A stretch of 64,000 nucleotides of DNA from Flavihumibacter soli (GTDB taxonomy: Bacteria > Bacteroidota > Bacteroidia > Sphingobacteriales > Sphingobacteriaceae), in contig NZ_JAAFZB010000096.1 of assembly GCF_010692725.1 (NCBI RefSeq), positions 682,001-746,000 of the forward strand, given 5' to 3'. This document shows, one piece after another, positions 19,262 through 27,964 of the stretch. Positions within the stretch are counted from its first letter, which is position 1. The number at the start of each line of letters is the position of its first letter. A program made the position numbers and the translations under genes. The notes beneath the pieces were generated by a model. The model saw only the letters and a list, made by a program, of their open reading frames with translations. It made no database searches and was not told where the DNA came from.

Positions 19262-20314
19262 TTAATGCGACTTGTCTGCTTTCTTGGGGAAGAGCAGCGA
19301 GGCCACAACGCTTACGGTCAAAATAGCCAGGATTATGAATAAACTGTGCATTGTTTTAAAACCCCACATCGCCAGCCAGTGATGCCCCAGCATCTTCACT
19401 CCAATAAAGATCAGTAGTATAGAGAGCCCGATCTTCAAATAATGAAACTTGTGAATTACGTTGACTAACAGAAAAAACATAGAACGTAATCCGAGGATCG
19501 CAAAAATATTCGAAAAGAACACAATGTAGGGATCCTTCGTAATCGAAAAAATAGCCGGAATAGAGTCAACCGCAAAGATCAGATCGGTGAACTCTACAAT
19601 CAGAAGCACGACGAATAGTGGAGTTACAAATCTCTTACCATCTCGCCTGACAAAAAATTTGTTCCCCACATAATCCGGAAATACGGAAAAGAAGCGTGAA
19701 GCAAAGCGCACGACCTTGTGATTCTGCGTATCAATTTTGTCGTCCTCATCGCGCTTAATAAACATCATGAAACCTGTATATACCAGGAATGCGCCGAAAA
19801 CGTACAATATCCAGCTGAACTTAGTGATCAGCGTCGCACCAACGAAAATAAAGGTGAACCGCATAAGAATGGCGCCGATAATGCCCCAGACCAGCACCCT
19901 GTGATAATACTTCTCCTCTACCCCGAAGGCGCTGAAAATAAGAACCATTACAAATATGTTATCCACTGACAATGCATACTCGATGACATAGCCTGTTAAG
20001 AATTCCAGCGCAAGGTTTTGATTATACAAATGCAGGCTGGCAACAAAATTATCCGGGATAAGCGTGATGTTATGAAGGTGCTTTTTAGTGATGTTTTCAA
20101 GCTGGGTATAATTCTCAATACCGTGTAGTATCTGCCCTTCAGTCAGGAGAAGGAAATAAAATCCAAGGGCGAAGGACACCCAAATAAAGCTCATTACTGC
20201 CGCTTCCCTAAACTTCACCACATGATCTTTTTTGTTGAACACGCCCAGATCGATAGAAAGCATCAGGATAATGAAAAGCAGGAAGCAACCAAAAAAGAGG
20301 AATTCGTTTGACAT
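19262..20314 (-). CDS. TerC/Alx-family integral membrane protein
   Basis: A 350-residue polytopic membrane protein with seven or more hydrophobic segments. Family motifs are EFLTGYVIEYALSVDNIFVM and IVEFTDLIFAVDSIPAIF, each with the conserved acidic residues of TerC/Alx proteins. Family members have been linked to manganese export and tellurite or alkaline stress. No manganese riboswitch is near, because the gene follows the polyprenyl synthase with a two-base gap and is transcribed with it. A duplicated TGTTACTCTTA lies just downstream (19230 and 19245). Confidence 0.92.
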   Translation of the reverse strand: MSNEFLFFGCFLLFIILMLSIDLGVFNKKDHVVKFREAAVMSFIWVSFALGFYFLLLTEGQILHGIENYTQLENITKKHLHNITLIPDNFVASLHLYNQNLALEFLTGYVIEYALSVDNIFVMVLIFSAFGVEEKYYHRVLVWGIIGAILMRFTFIFVGATLITKFSWILYVFGAFLVYTGFMMFIKRDEDDKIDTQNHKVVRFASRFFSVFPDYVGNKFFVRRDGKRFVTPLFVVLLIVEFTDLIFAVDSIPAIFSITKDPYIVFFSNIFAILGLRSMFFLLVNVIHKFHYLKIGLSILLIFIGVKMLGHHWLAMWGFKTMHSLFIILAILTVSVVASLLFPKKADKSH

Positions 20315-20316
20315 TA

Positions 20317-21288
20317 TTATTTTTTTCGTTCAGTTGTAAAACGTACCAATTGTTCAAGACCGGTACGAGATGAATGATCAGGAAAGGTTTTCAATATTTC
20401 AAATGCCTGGTCCTGATACCGAAGCATTTGTGCGCATGCATAATCCAGTCCGCCGCTGTTCCTGACAAAGCCAATAACCTCCGAAATTTTATCTGGTTTC
20501 TCGTTATGGTTTTTCACAAGGTTAATAATATGCCTTTTCTCAGAGCCGCCCGCTTTGCTCAAAGCATAGATTAGCGGCAGCGTCATCTTTTTCTCCTTGA
20601 TGTCGATCCCTAGAGGCTTGCCGATGTCATCGGTGCCGAAATCAAACAAATCATCCTTTATCTGAAATGCAAGGCCGATATTTTCACCGAATAACCTCAT
20701 CCGCTCAATGGTTTCAGCATCAGCCCCCGCTGAGGCAGCGCCGCAGGAGCAGCATGAGGCGATCAAGGAAGCTGTTTTCTGCCTTATCACTTCATAGTAT
20801 ACCTTTTCATCTATGTCGAGGTGGCGAGCTTTCTCTATCTGGAGCAGTTCGCCTTCGCTCATCTGCTCTACGGCTTGTGATACGATCTTTAAAAGATCAA
20901 AATCCCCATTGTTTATAGATAACAGAAGTCCCTTAGACAAAAGATAGTCACCGACCAACACTGCGATCTTATTTTTCCATAAAGCGTTAACAGAGAAAAA
21001 GCCCCGTCTTTCATAGGAGTTGTCCACCACATCATCGTGTACCAGCGTCGCCGTGTGAAGGAGTTCAACAAGAGCCGCTCCCCGATGGGTAGCTTCAGTT
21101 ATACCACCGCACAGGCTTGCGGAAAAAAAAACGAACATTGGCCGGATCTGCTTGCCTTTTCTCTTGACAATATAATGAGTGATGCGATCGAGAAGAGGAA
21201 CTGAACTATGCATAGAAGCCTTAAACTTCTTTTCAAAAGCGTCGAGTTCTGCAGAAATAGGTTGTTTAATCTCGTTTAGGCCAGGCAT
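20317..21288 (-). CDS. Trans-polyprenyl diphosphate synthase (octaprenyl/solanesyl type)
   Basis: Condenses isopentenyl diphosphate units into a long-chain polyprenyl diphosphate, the side-chain precursor of quinones. I start at 21288 (MPGLNEIKQ), because a promoter -7 box lies between this ATG and the longer in-frame ATG at 21363. The 323-residue protein has the first Asp-rich motif LVHDDVVDNSYERRG and the second QIKDDLFDFG, plus KGKQIRP. The residue upstream of the first motif controls chain length; I cannot assign it. In Bacteroidota the product is usually for menaquinone. Confidence 0.92.
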   Translation of the reverse strand: MPGLNEIKQPISAELDAFEKKFKASMHSSVPLLDRITHYIVKRKGKQIRPMFVFFSASLCGGITEATHRGAALVELLHTATLVHDDVVDNSYERRGFFSVNALWKNKIAVLVGDYLLSKGLLLSINNGDFDLLKIVSQAVEQMSEGELLQIEKARHLDIDEKVYYEVIRQKTASLIASCCSCGAASAGADAETIERMRLFGENIGLAFQIKDDLFDFGTDDIGKPLGIDIKEKKMTLPLIYALSKAGGSEKRHIINLVKNHNEKPDKISEVIGFVRNSGGLDYACAQMLRYQDQAFEILKTFPDHSSRTGLEQLVRFTTERKK

Positions 21289-21327
21289 TAAAGCTGAATG
21301 CGATTTTTGTAATTTAAAACAATGTTG

Positions 21328-21335
21328 CAAACATA
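21328..21335 (-). promoter_or_regulatory. -7 promoter box of the polyprenyl synthase/TerC operon
   Basis: Read on the minus strand, TATGTTTG exactly matches TAnnTTTG and lies 39 bases upstream of the chosen start. A -33 TTTG is only found at a 25-base spacing, so that element is uncertain. Confidence 0.5.
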
Positions 21336-21424
21336 TTGAAAAAGGCGGATTTAAATGCATCAAAGGCAGGCCGGACGGTCATTTTAGGAATTTGAATTAA
21401 AATGTAGAAGTTCTGAAATTTTAA

Positions 21425-21432
21425 TACTTTTG
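21425..21432 (+). promoter_or_regulatory. -7 promoter box of tRNA-Ser
   Basis: TACTTTTG, identical to the gcvP box, lies 9 bases upstream of the mature tRNA 5' end. No TTG at the expected -33 distance. Confidence 0.5.
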
Positions 21433-21441
21433 TAGCCCTCC

Positions 21442-21528
21442 GGAGAGGTGTCAGAGTGGTCGAATGAGCCAGCTTGGAAAGCTGGTGTACTCGCAAGGGT
21501 ACCGAGGGTTCGAATCCCTCCTTCTCCG
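21442..21528 (+). tRNA. tRNA-Ser (anticodon GGA)
   Basis: Cloverleaf visible: acceptor GGAGAGG with CTTCTCC (one G-T pair), anticodon arm CCAGC-TTGGAAA-GCTGG giving anticodon GGA (codons UCC/UCU), a long variable arm, and the T-arm GAGGGTTCGAATCCCTC. The 87-base length and long variable arm suit serine. The 3' CCA is not encoded. Confidence 0.97.
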
Positions 21529-21552
21529 CAAGTTTTAACAACAAAGTAAACT

Positions 21553-21587
21553 AGCCTGCAAATAATCAATTGCAGGCTTTTGTGTTT
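21553..21587 (+). terminator. Terminator after tRNA-Ser
   Basis: A 9-bp stem AGCCTGCAA/TTGCAGGCT with an 8-base loop and a T-rich tail, 24 bases behind the tRNA. Confidence 0.8.
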
Positions 21588-21693
21588 TAGTCGACACCCC
21601 AGTTTATGCACCTTTCGCACCGAAAAGGTGAGTGATTCGGCGAGTAGATTTTAAGCTTCTTCCCAACGCTTCAAATTGCTTATAAGAGCCTTC

Positions 21694-24018
21694 CTAAAAT
21701 TCGATTTTGTAACTAAGATTCGGAATAAAAACAGCTTCTCTTTTCTCGTCAACGCTATGCTTTGTAAAGTTGTACCGGAAGCCCTGGAACTCTTTGTACA
21801 TCGTTGTATTTATGAGTTTTAGCGAGATCTCCTGGGTTGACTTCCTTTTGTTGATTTTATAAGTTGCAGTGAAATGGTTTGTAAAGGCAGGCGATAATTG
21901 CTGGCTAAATGCGCTATTTTCAACGAAAACAGGTTCTTTCTCTGCAATTGACTCAGCCAGGTTTACAGGCGAATACCGATCTCCTCCCTGAAAGCTAAGC
22001 CTTGTATTTAATCCAACGACCTTGCTTTTGTTTTTGCCCACTTGCCATTCTTTACCAGCGAGAAAATTCAGGGCAAAGTTCCTGTTGTACCTCGTATTTC
22101 TCCACTGATTGTCGTCCCCTTTATATTTTGAACTAAAGAGAGAGGCAGTACTCATAAAATAATACCCCTGGGACAGGTATTTTTCAAATGTAAAGTCAAC
22201 TCCATAGTTTCTTCCTTTGCCTTTATTTTCTAAATGCTCGTCGAGAAACCAGTCGTTTTGCTGGTTAATCATAGAGAAGGATGTGTTTGCTATTACTGGT
22301 ACATCAAATAGATTCTGGTAATAGGCTTCGATCTTAAGATAGCTTAGTTCCCATGGGCTAAAATCATAACCCAAAATAAGATGATGAGCCTTTGTAAAGC
22401 TCAAATCATTATTAATAATCCGATCTGAAGCATCTTTAATGAAGTAATAATTCAACCGCTCTAACCGGCTATGCAGACCATAGGCTAAGCTTAACGATTG
22501 ATTAGGGTTGAAATTATATTTCAGGCCTGCCCGGGGTTCTATAGAATAACTGTTATTGAAGGTAAAAAACTGAGCATTTAAACCAAAATTAGCTATCATT
22601 TTTTCGCTAACCTGCAGACTAGAGCTGCTATATACATTTACCAGATTACTATTGTCATTTTCGTCTACAATTGTTCGCAAGGAGGCTCCGCCTGCGTTTC
22701 TTAACAGTAACTGGTAGTTTAAGCTGGTTACAACAACACCTGTTTTATTAGTATGACTAGCATTAAACTTAGTATTTAGATATGTAGAAAAAGTCAGGTT
22801 GTAAGTCTTATTGTTTATTACATTTTCCTGCGAAGCCACTAGATTTCCATCAACTCTTTCAGTATCCATGTCAATACTATTAATTGTTGCTGCCAAAGTC
22901 GTTCTTAGAAATTGCTTCTTGTTTAGAGAAACTCCGTAATTAATGCCCCCTGCGCCCATATACTGTTTAACATCCGAATTTTCTCTATCCTCATAATACT
23001 GCCAGTTGTCAATATTTTCTTTCGCAGTAGCTCCTGAGCGGTCAATAAGACCGATGCCCCAAACTGAAAAAGTACCCCTTTTTTGCGTAGGGAAATTCAT
23101 TTTAAAAGACAAGTCCTGATAGTTTGTACCTCCAGCATTCTCCCCTAAAAATGGTTCAAGCAAGCCCAAAGTAGAATAGCGATAATTGAACAAATAAGAC
23201 GAATGTCTTCCCCTTTTAAACGGACCCTCGGAAGCTATATCCACACCTATCGCCCCTACCTGCAATGTATGCTCCCGCTTTTGGCTGTTGCCGCTTCTCA
23301 TAAAAATATCGAATACTCCTGAAAGGGCATTGCTATACTCCGCGGGCATTGCCCCAGATAAAAAATCTGAATTTGCCAAAAGCTGAGCACTTAAAGCAGT
23401 CAGTCCACCACCTCCAAAAGCGGCAAGGTCCGCAAAGTGGTTAGGATTCGGTATTTCAACACCTTCTAATTTCCATTGCAGAGATTGAGGACTGTTTCCT
23501 CTTACCACAATAGCATTGCTGCCAACGCCACTACTAGTCACTCCAGCAAAAGCAGAAACCAATCTGGCAGGATCGTCAAAGCCTCCAGCATAGCGTTTAG
23601 CTTCTTCCACGCTTAACATCTTTGCACTTACAGTAGCCATCGGATTAAGTGCTTGCTGTTTATCAATTTTTGGACGAACAACTACCTCGTCAAGCGAGGT
23701 AGCCATTTCTTTCATCGAAATATTTACAAAAACCTCTTTACCTGATGTAAGCAATATTTCTCTTAAAACCAGTGGTTCATAACCAACCAGGGATACCTGA
23801 ATGCTATATCTGCCTATTGCTACATTTTGGATGATAAAGTTCCCATTGTTATCAGTTGCGGTAGCTCGGGATGTATTCTCAAGGCTCAAAGTTACATATG
23901 CGAGGGGATGACCCGATGATACATCGCTTACTTTTCCCCGGATAGTTTGAGTAGGTTGCTGAGCAAAAAGCCTAGAAGTGAAACAAAAAATCAAAAAGAA
24001 AAAGACTATGCGTATCAT
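21694..24018 (-). CDS. TonB-dependent outer membrane receptor with carboxypeptidase-like domain
   Basis: A 774-residue outer membrane receptor. It has a signal peptide (MIRIVFFFLIFCFTSRLFAQ), an N-terminal carboxypeptidase-regulatory-like domain at about 25-110 (IRGKVSDVSSGHPLAYVTL ... GRYSIQVSLVGYEP), a plug domain (VVRGNSPQSLQWKLEGVEI, FGGGGLTALSAQLL), and a beta-barrel ending in aromatic NLSYKIEF. It lacks a SusD partner next door, so it is probably not a glycan SusC. The substrate is unknown. The PAS-LuxR gene lies just upstream on the same strand and may control it. Confidence 0.92.
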   Translation of the reverse strand: MIRIVFFFLIFCFTSRLFAQQPTQTIRGKVSDVSSGHPLAYVTLSLENTSRATATDNNGNFIIQNVAIGRYSIQVSLVGYEPLVLREILLTSGKEVFVNISMKEMATSLDEVVVRPKIDKQQALNPMATVSAKMLSVEEAKRYAGGFDDPARLVSAFAGVTSSGVGSNAIVVRGNSPQSLQWKLEGVEIPNPNHFADLAAFGGGGLTALSAQLLANSDFLSGAMPAEYSNALSGVFDIFMRSGNSQKREHTLQVGAIGVDIASEGPFKRGRHSSYLFNYRYSTLGLLEPFLGENAGGTNYQDLSFKMNFPTQKRGTFSVWGIGLIDRSGATAKENIDNWQYYEDRENSDVKQYMGAGGINYGVSLNKKQFLRTTLAATINSIDMDTERVDGNLVASQENVINNKTYNLTFSTYLNTKFNASHTNKTGVVVTSLNYQLLLRNAGGASLRTIVDENDNSNLVNVYSSSSLQVSEKMIANFGLNAQFFTFNNSYSIEPRAGLKYNFNPNQSLSLAYGLHSRLERLNYYFIKDASDRIINNDLSFTKAHHLILGYDFSPWELSYLKIEAYYQNLFDVPVIANTSFSMINQQNDWFLDEHLENKGKGRNYGVDFTFEKYLSQGYYFMSTASLFSSKYKGDDNQWRNTRYNRNFALNFLAGKEWQVGKNKSKVVGLNTRLSFQGGDRYSPVNLAESIAEKEPVFVENSAFSQQLSPAFTNHFTATYKINKRKSTQEISLKLINTTMYKEFQGFRYNFTKHSVDEKREAVFIPNLSYKIEF

Positions 24019-24076
24019 ACTTCCAGGTGTCAGGTGTTTGATACTGCAAAAGTCTTTGGCAGAGAGCCGTGGTGCA

Positions 24077-24094
24077 ATACTGATTTATCAGTAT
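24077..24094. promoter_or_regulatory. 18-bp palindrome between the LuxR gene and the TonB receptor gene
   Basis: ATACTGAT-TT-ATCAGTAT, a perfect inverted repeat with 8-bp arms, lies 59 bases upstream of the receptor start. There is no T-run on the minus strand, so an operator is more likely than a terminator. Confidence 0.4.
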
Positions 24095-24100
24095 AATTAA

Positions 24101-24871
24101 TTACACTAATCCCAATTTCGAAGAGAACACCACAGCTTCCATTGAATTATTTGCTCCCAGTTTTTCTAATACCCGCTGCCGGTGCGTATTGACGGTATGT
24201 ATACTGATCGAGAGCCTATCCGAGATTTCTTTACTTAAAAAACCCTCTTTTACTAGTTTAAGAATTTCTGCTTCCCGTTTGGTGAGAGAGAGTTTAAATT
24301 CCGGAGCGCCTGGTATGACCGATAAAAACTTACCCGTTCTGAAATTAAGCAACTGGCTTTTCAATCCTTCACTTAAATCCTGATTAGGGGAAATATCCAG
24401 GATGCTTAAAGCGAGCCATAAATTACCCCGTTTATCTAATTCCAATGTCTGATGTTGCTCGATCACGCGAATGTATTGGTTCGAGGCATTTAGAATTCGA
24501 AACTCATTGATCATTTTGTAATTTACTTTTTCCTCTTTTGAGAAGTTAAGGTAGAGTTTAAAGCCCGTTAGCCCGTTTTCCATCAACAACAGGAGGTCTT
24601 CAGGATGTACCTTAGCATTCATAAAATGATCACCGTACTGCTCGACTTCGTGCGAACTATACCCCAATACTGCACCAAAATTAGACGAATAAAAAACATG
24701 TTGCTTTTTGTAAACGTCCAACACACTTACAATGGAATTGCCGGTATCGGCCAGGTTTTGCAAGAGAGGTCTATGGTTATCCAGAATGGAATAATCTAAT
24801 TCCGCCTCAACAAACGTTTGTTGCTCAAATAAGTCAAAAAAAATATTTTGGATGTCTTCGGTATTGTCCAT
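24101..24871 (-). CDS. LuxR-family transcription regulator with PAS-like sensor domain
   Basis: A 256-residue regulator. The N-terminal two thirds resemble a PAS fold (HVFYSSNFGAVLGYSSHEVE, then DHFMNAKVHPEDLLLLMENG). The C-terminal helix-turn-helix of the LuxR/GerE type reads LTKREAEILKLVKEGFLSKE, then SIHTVNTHRQRVLEKLG. It has no receiver aspartate, so it probably senses a ligand or redox state directly or works without phosphorylation. It lies 82 bases upstream of the TonB receptor on the same strand. Confidence 0.9.
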   Translation of the reverse strand: MDNTEDIQNIFFDLFEQQTFVEAELDYSILDNHRPLLQNLADTGNSIVSVLDVYKKQHVFYSSNFGAVLGYSSHEVEQYGDHFMNAKVHPEDLLLLMENGLTGFKLYLNFSKEEKVNYKMINEFRILNASNQYIRVIEQHQTLELDKRGNLWLALSILDISPNQDLSEGLKSQLLNFRTGKFLSVIPGAPEFKLSLTKREAEILKLVKEGFLSKEISDRLSISIHTVNTHRQRVLEKLGANNSMEAVVFSSKLGLV

Positions 24872-24956
24872 TACTTGTTTTTCCGATTGTGGTTTTAGAT
24901 GTAAATTACGGGCAGGGATATTAGGTCGTTAAAAGCAGCTTCTCGTGTTCGGTGCC

Positions 24957-25327
24957 CTAATGTAACGGAAAACACCGAATTAACTTATACACTTCAAAGC
25001 TCAGGTCAAATAATGCTACCATGATATGCGCCCAGGAATTTGATTTGCCATAGGAAGCACCGCCCTGTAATATCCCCAGGCCTCTGGTCGTCAGGTTTTT
25101 CCTGTGCTTTAAGATTCGAAGGCTTCGAAATAGAAAACCGGCGGAGATGGCTGCTCGTCGTAGCCTTCAAAATGGCCTAATCTCGGAAGATAAGTGTAGT
25201 ACTCGCTAGCACTGGGTCGGGCGTTCCAATTATCGATAGTGTCCGCGTAAAGGCGGCTCATTTCGTGCCTTTCGGCAAGTATGCAGACACCAATCCCTGG
25301 CCTACCACCTTCACCACGGCTGGCATT
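24957..25327 (-). pseudogene. Frameshifted gene remnant of unknown family
   Basis: Two minus-strand segments look protein-coding but are in different frames. Segment 1 (25327-25109) is a 73-codon open stretch that includes GGRPGIGVCILAERHEMSRL and PPVFYFEAFES before a stop. Segment 2 (25106-24957) continues in another frame for 49 codons with TTRGLGILQGGASYGKSNSW and LFDLSFEVYKLIR. No start codon is seen for segment 1; a TAA precedes it. The composition is typical of real protein, so I read this as the 3' part of a decayed gene. I do not recognise the family. Confidence 0.5.
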
Positions 25328-25362
25328 TTATATCAGTATGCTGGCTTGCTTATAGCAGCCTA

Positions 25363-25617
25363 TTAGTTAAGCAAGTGCCCGATATCGGCAAAACATACAT
25401 TTGAAAGGTAAGGCTCTAATAACTCCGTGGATTTAAAGGCTATTAATCTTTCAATTTTCTTCGTGTTAGGCTCCAGGTGAACTTCCACAAAGAAATTGTT
25501 AATTTGATACAAGAGAATGGTTTTGGTAAATTCTACCCGTTTGAATAAATGTTCTTTGCGGGATACGACCTCAGCTCTTTGCCTGGTAGTTAAAAGTAGA
25601 AATTGAAAAATATCCAT
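25363..25617 (-). CDS. Small protein of unknown function
   Basis: An 84-residue open frame, MDIFQFLLLTTRQRAEVV ..., with FFVEVHLEPNTKKIERLIAF and a C-terminal LSNVCFADIGHLLN. The amphipathic, charge-balanced composition and the lack of a competing frame on the other strand make it plausible. It lies just upstream of the frameshifted remnant on the same strand and could belong to the same former locus. No family is recognised and no signal peptide is seen. Confidence 0.4.
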   Translation of the reverse strand: MDIFQFLLLTTRQRAEVVSRKEHLFKRVEFTKTILLYQINNFFVEVHLEPNTKKIERLIAFKSTELLEPYLSNVCFADIGHLLN

Positions 25618-25795
25618 TTTATTTAGTCGGTTTCGGCAATAACAAACAAACTCATTAAGCTGGAACCTAATATCAAAAAAAATCTTATATTAAAAGAATA
25701 CAAATTAAATATTAAGCAATTTATTTCTCGTCTATCGTTCGCGGGGCTGATAATCTAACCTTATATAGCAAGTCAATCCTTTATTACTGCTTTCA

Positions 25796-26359
25796 TTAGC
25801 GCCAGGAAGAGTTTTTATTGATAAGGGAGTAGATCACAGTATCCAGGAACCTGCCGTCGTAAAACTCATTTTCTTTAAGGTGCCCCTCTTTTATGAAGTT
25901 ATTTCTTAACAATACTTTCTCGGAAGCGGAATTCGCAGGATCAATAACCGCTTCAATAGAATGAAACTTTAAAGTGTTGAAGGCATAATTAATCACCTCT
26001 TTAATTGCTGCATCCATAATTCCCTTCCCGTGAAAGTCCGGATGGAGAATATAGCCTATTTCCGTCCGAAAGTTCTTAAGCTGCATCCTTAACAGGCAAA
26101 TCATACCGATCAACTTATTGTCTTCCTTAAGCGCTATAGCCCAATTAATGAATTCATTGTCGGAAACGCCCTTAGAGATCATGCTAATATGATCGCGGGC
26201 GTCCTGTTGGGTCTTTGCCAGCGGGCGGGGTATATACCGCATCGTCGCGGGATCGGACCTTAACGCGAAAACTTCATTCACATCCTGGTCTGTGATCTCT
26301 CTTAGATATAATCGTTCTGACTCTAGTACTGGGAATGGGGTGAAAGACACCTGGAGCAT
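25796..26359 (-). CDS. GNAT-family N-acetyltransferase (RimJ/RimL type)
   Basis: A 187-residue acetyltransferase. The N-terminus LESERLYLREITDQDVNEVF and the acetyl-CoA-binding region EIGYILHPDFHGKGIMDAAI followed by EAVIDPANSASEKVL are typical of the RimJ/RimL group, which acetylates protein N-termini or small amines. The substrate is not known. It is the last gene of a probable three-gene unit with the DUF3037 and HipA-like genes, with a 25-base gap. Confidence 0.88.
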   Translation of the reverse strand: MLQVSFTPFPVLESERLYLREITDQDVNEVFALRSDPATMRYIPRPLAKTQQDARDHISMISKGVSDNEFINWAIALKEDNKLIGMICLLRMQLKNFRTEIGYILHPDFHGKGIMDAAIKEVINYAFNTLKFHSIEAVIDPANSASEKVLLRNNFIKEGHLKENEFYDGRFLDTVIYSLINKNSSWR

Positions 26360-26384
26360 GAGCGGGTTTTTAGTTTTAATTTTA

Positions 26385-26771
26385 TTAAAGCACGAGTTGC
26401 GAATACAGCCGGTTCAATGTTTCGCCGGCATCACTGCAAAAACCCGGATGAACCTTCGAGGTCTGCACTACGGTGCTCCGGGTGGCGGTAAGCCATCGAA
26501 AGCGGGAAGGCATATCCAGTTCGCCGATTGGCCCACCTGCCTTTCCGCCTTCAGCGATCTTTATGATGGAACGAAGGTTATGTTTTATTTCTTCCACATC
26601 CGCATCCTTCCCGGATAAGGCATATAGTCTCGATACATCCAGTTCGCATATGGCTTGTAAAAACTTCTGCCTGGCACAATACAAGATGACCCCAACATTC
26701 AGGAATTCCTCACGTTCAACCCTTGGTACAACGCGGATCACAGCATATTCAAATAAGTCTTTCTCTTGCAT
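26385..26771 (-). CDS. DUF3037 family protein
   Basis: A 128-residue protein matching the DUF3037 pattern YAVIRVVPRVEREEFLNVGV followed by FLQAICELDVSRL. The family has no established function, but from memory it is often coded next to a HipA-like kinase gene, as here: its start overlaps the 3' end of the HipA-like gene by 23 bases. That overlap implies translational coupling and a shared role. Confidence 0.82.
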   Translation of the reverse strand: MQEKDLFEYAVIRVVPRVEREEFLNVGVILYCARQKFLQAICELDVSRLYALSGKDADVEEIKHNLRSIIKIAEGGKAGGPIGELDMPSRFRWLTATRSTVVQTSKVHPGFCSDAGETLNRLYSQLVL

Positions 26772-27540
26772 TTTTAGCTTCGGTTACAAAAATAGTTGAA
26801 CTAGCAATCCTGTTATTCAAAAACCGGGCGTAAGCCTGGCGATGCTCGCCACTTGTTTCAAAAACGCCGGTCAGCCATTCGTCCGGTATTAAATTTACAA
26901 CTGAATTAATGCGATCAGGCGTTAAAATAGAAGTGAATTCTTCGTTAACGGCGGTCAATTCGCCGGCACGGCTGAGCAATACGTGATCCTTGATCAATGC
27001 AAAGGGCCGAAGAGCCTGCTCCTCCCAATTTTGCCAGGAATGGTGGAAGTAAAGTGATGCACCATGATCGATAAGCCATAATTCCTTATGCCAGAGAAGC
27101 ATGTTGGTGTTCCGGCAGGTTCGGTCCATGTTCGTGAGGAGGCAATCCAGCCATACGATCTGCGAAGCAAGTCTGGAATCAACACTGGTCACTGTTGGAT
27201 CAAATGTAATGGATCCCGAAAGGTAATGCAGCGCCAGGTTAAGGCCAACGCTAAACTTCAGGAGGTCCTGTATCTCTTCGTCAGGCTCTGTTCTCCCGAA
27301 GGCTTCATCCAGGTTTGCAAACACTATCTCCGGAACGCGGAATCCCAGTATCCTTGCGATCTCGCCCCCAATAAGTTCGGCTATAAGTGCCTTCACACCC
27401 TGTCCTGCACCCCTGAATTTCAGTACGTACAGGAATTCATCATCAGCTTCCGCAATGGCAGGCATAGAACCGCCCTCACGCAAAGGTGTGACGTAACGTG
27501 TAACGTTCACTGTTCTTAGTTCCGAAGAATCAATGTTCAT
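26749..27540 (-). CDS. HipA-like kinase-fold protein (HipA_2 type)
   Basis: A 263-residue protein resembling short HipA-family kinases. Seen: the ATP-anchoring VLKFRGAGQG with AELIGGEIARILG, a catalytic-loop-like NMDRTCRNTNML, and LWLIDHGASLYFHHSW, where IDHG sits in the place of the metal-binding DxG. The classical HipA N-terminal domain that contacts HipB is absent, and no HipB-like helix-turn-helix gene is adjacent. It is therefore unlikely to be a normal HipAB toxin-antitoxin pair. The DUF3037 gene overlaps its end. Confidence 0.75.
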   Translation of the reverse strand: MNIDSSELRTVNVTRYVTPLREGGSMPAIAEADDEFLYVLKFRGAGQGVKALIAELIGGEIARILGFRVPEIVFANLDEAFGRTEPDEEIQDLLKFSVGLNLALHYLSGSITFDPTVTSVDSRLASQIVWLDCLLTNMDRTCRNTNMLLWHKELWLIDHGASLYFHHSWQNWEEQALRPFALIKDHVLLSRAGELTAVNEEFTSILTPDRINSVVNLIPDEWLTGVFETSGEHRQAYARFLNNRIASSTIFVTEAKNARERLI

Positions 27541-27747
27541 AATTAATTTATTAGCACAATTTCACATCGCCAGATCTACAGTCGTCAAATATCTGATAAT
27601 TGATCGGATTTTATCCGACAGAGTAGATTTTGCCTGCAGACTCAAATTCACTTTCCTATTCCTATTGATTTTGTCGTTCTCCATCAGCCTGACCCCTGGC
27701 CAAACAACTACCACATCTATTTACCGACTTTAGGAGTCATGCAGCAC

Positions 27748-27795
27748 TCAAGTCAAGGTCATGTCCATGAATTCATGGACATGACCTTGACTTGA
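27748..27795. repeat. 48-bp perfect palindrome, no loop
   Basis: Two 24-base arms are exact reverse complements with no spacer, centred on GAATTC at 27769-27774; the core reads GGTCATGTCCATGAATTC and its mirror. It has no T-run, so it is not an ordinary terminator. It lies between the HipA-like gene and the polysaccharide locus. Possible roles are a protein-binding or recombination site, or a remnant of a mobile element end; none can be shown from sequence. Confidence 0.9.
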
Positions 27796-27964
27796 ACCGA
27801 ACAGGTCCTAAGGAAAGCGCCTTCTGTTTCGTTCTGGAATAGCTACATAAGTTGCCATTTTTTGCAAATCGACTATCCACACTACGAATTATAACGGGAT
27901 CAAATCTACAGGTGTCATGTCGCTAGATGGGGCTGGCGGCAGAGGAATATTCCCGATCGGCCAC

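Noticed and set aside
20315-21290. Possible manganese (yybP-ykoY) riboswitch controlling the TerC/Alx gene
   Set aside because: The gene follows the polyprenyl synthase gene with a two-base gap, so there is no leader where such an element could lie.
27533-27733. 66-codon plus-strand open frame next to the palindrome
   Set aside because: It begins within the antisense of the HipA-like start codon and shows no recognisable motif beyond a hydrophobic stretch, so I do not call it a gene.
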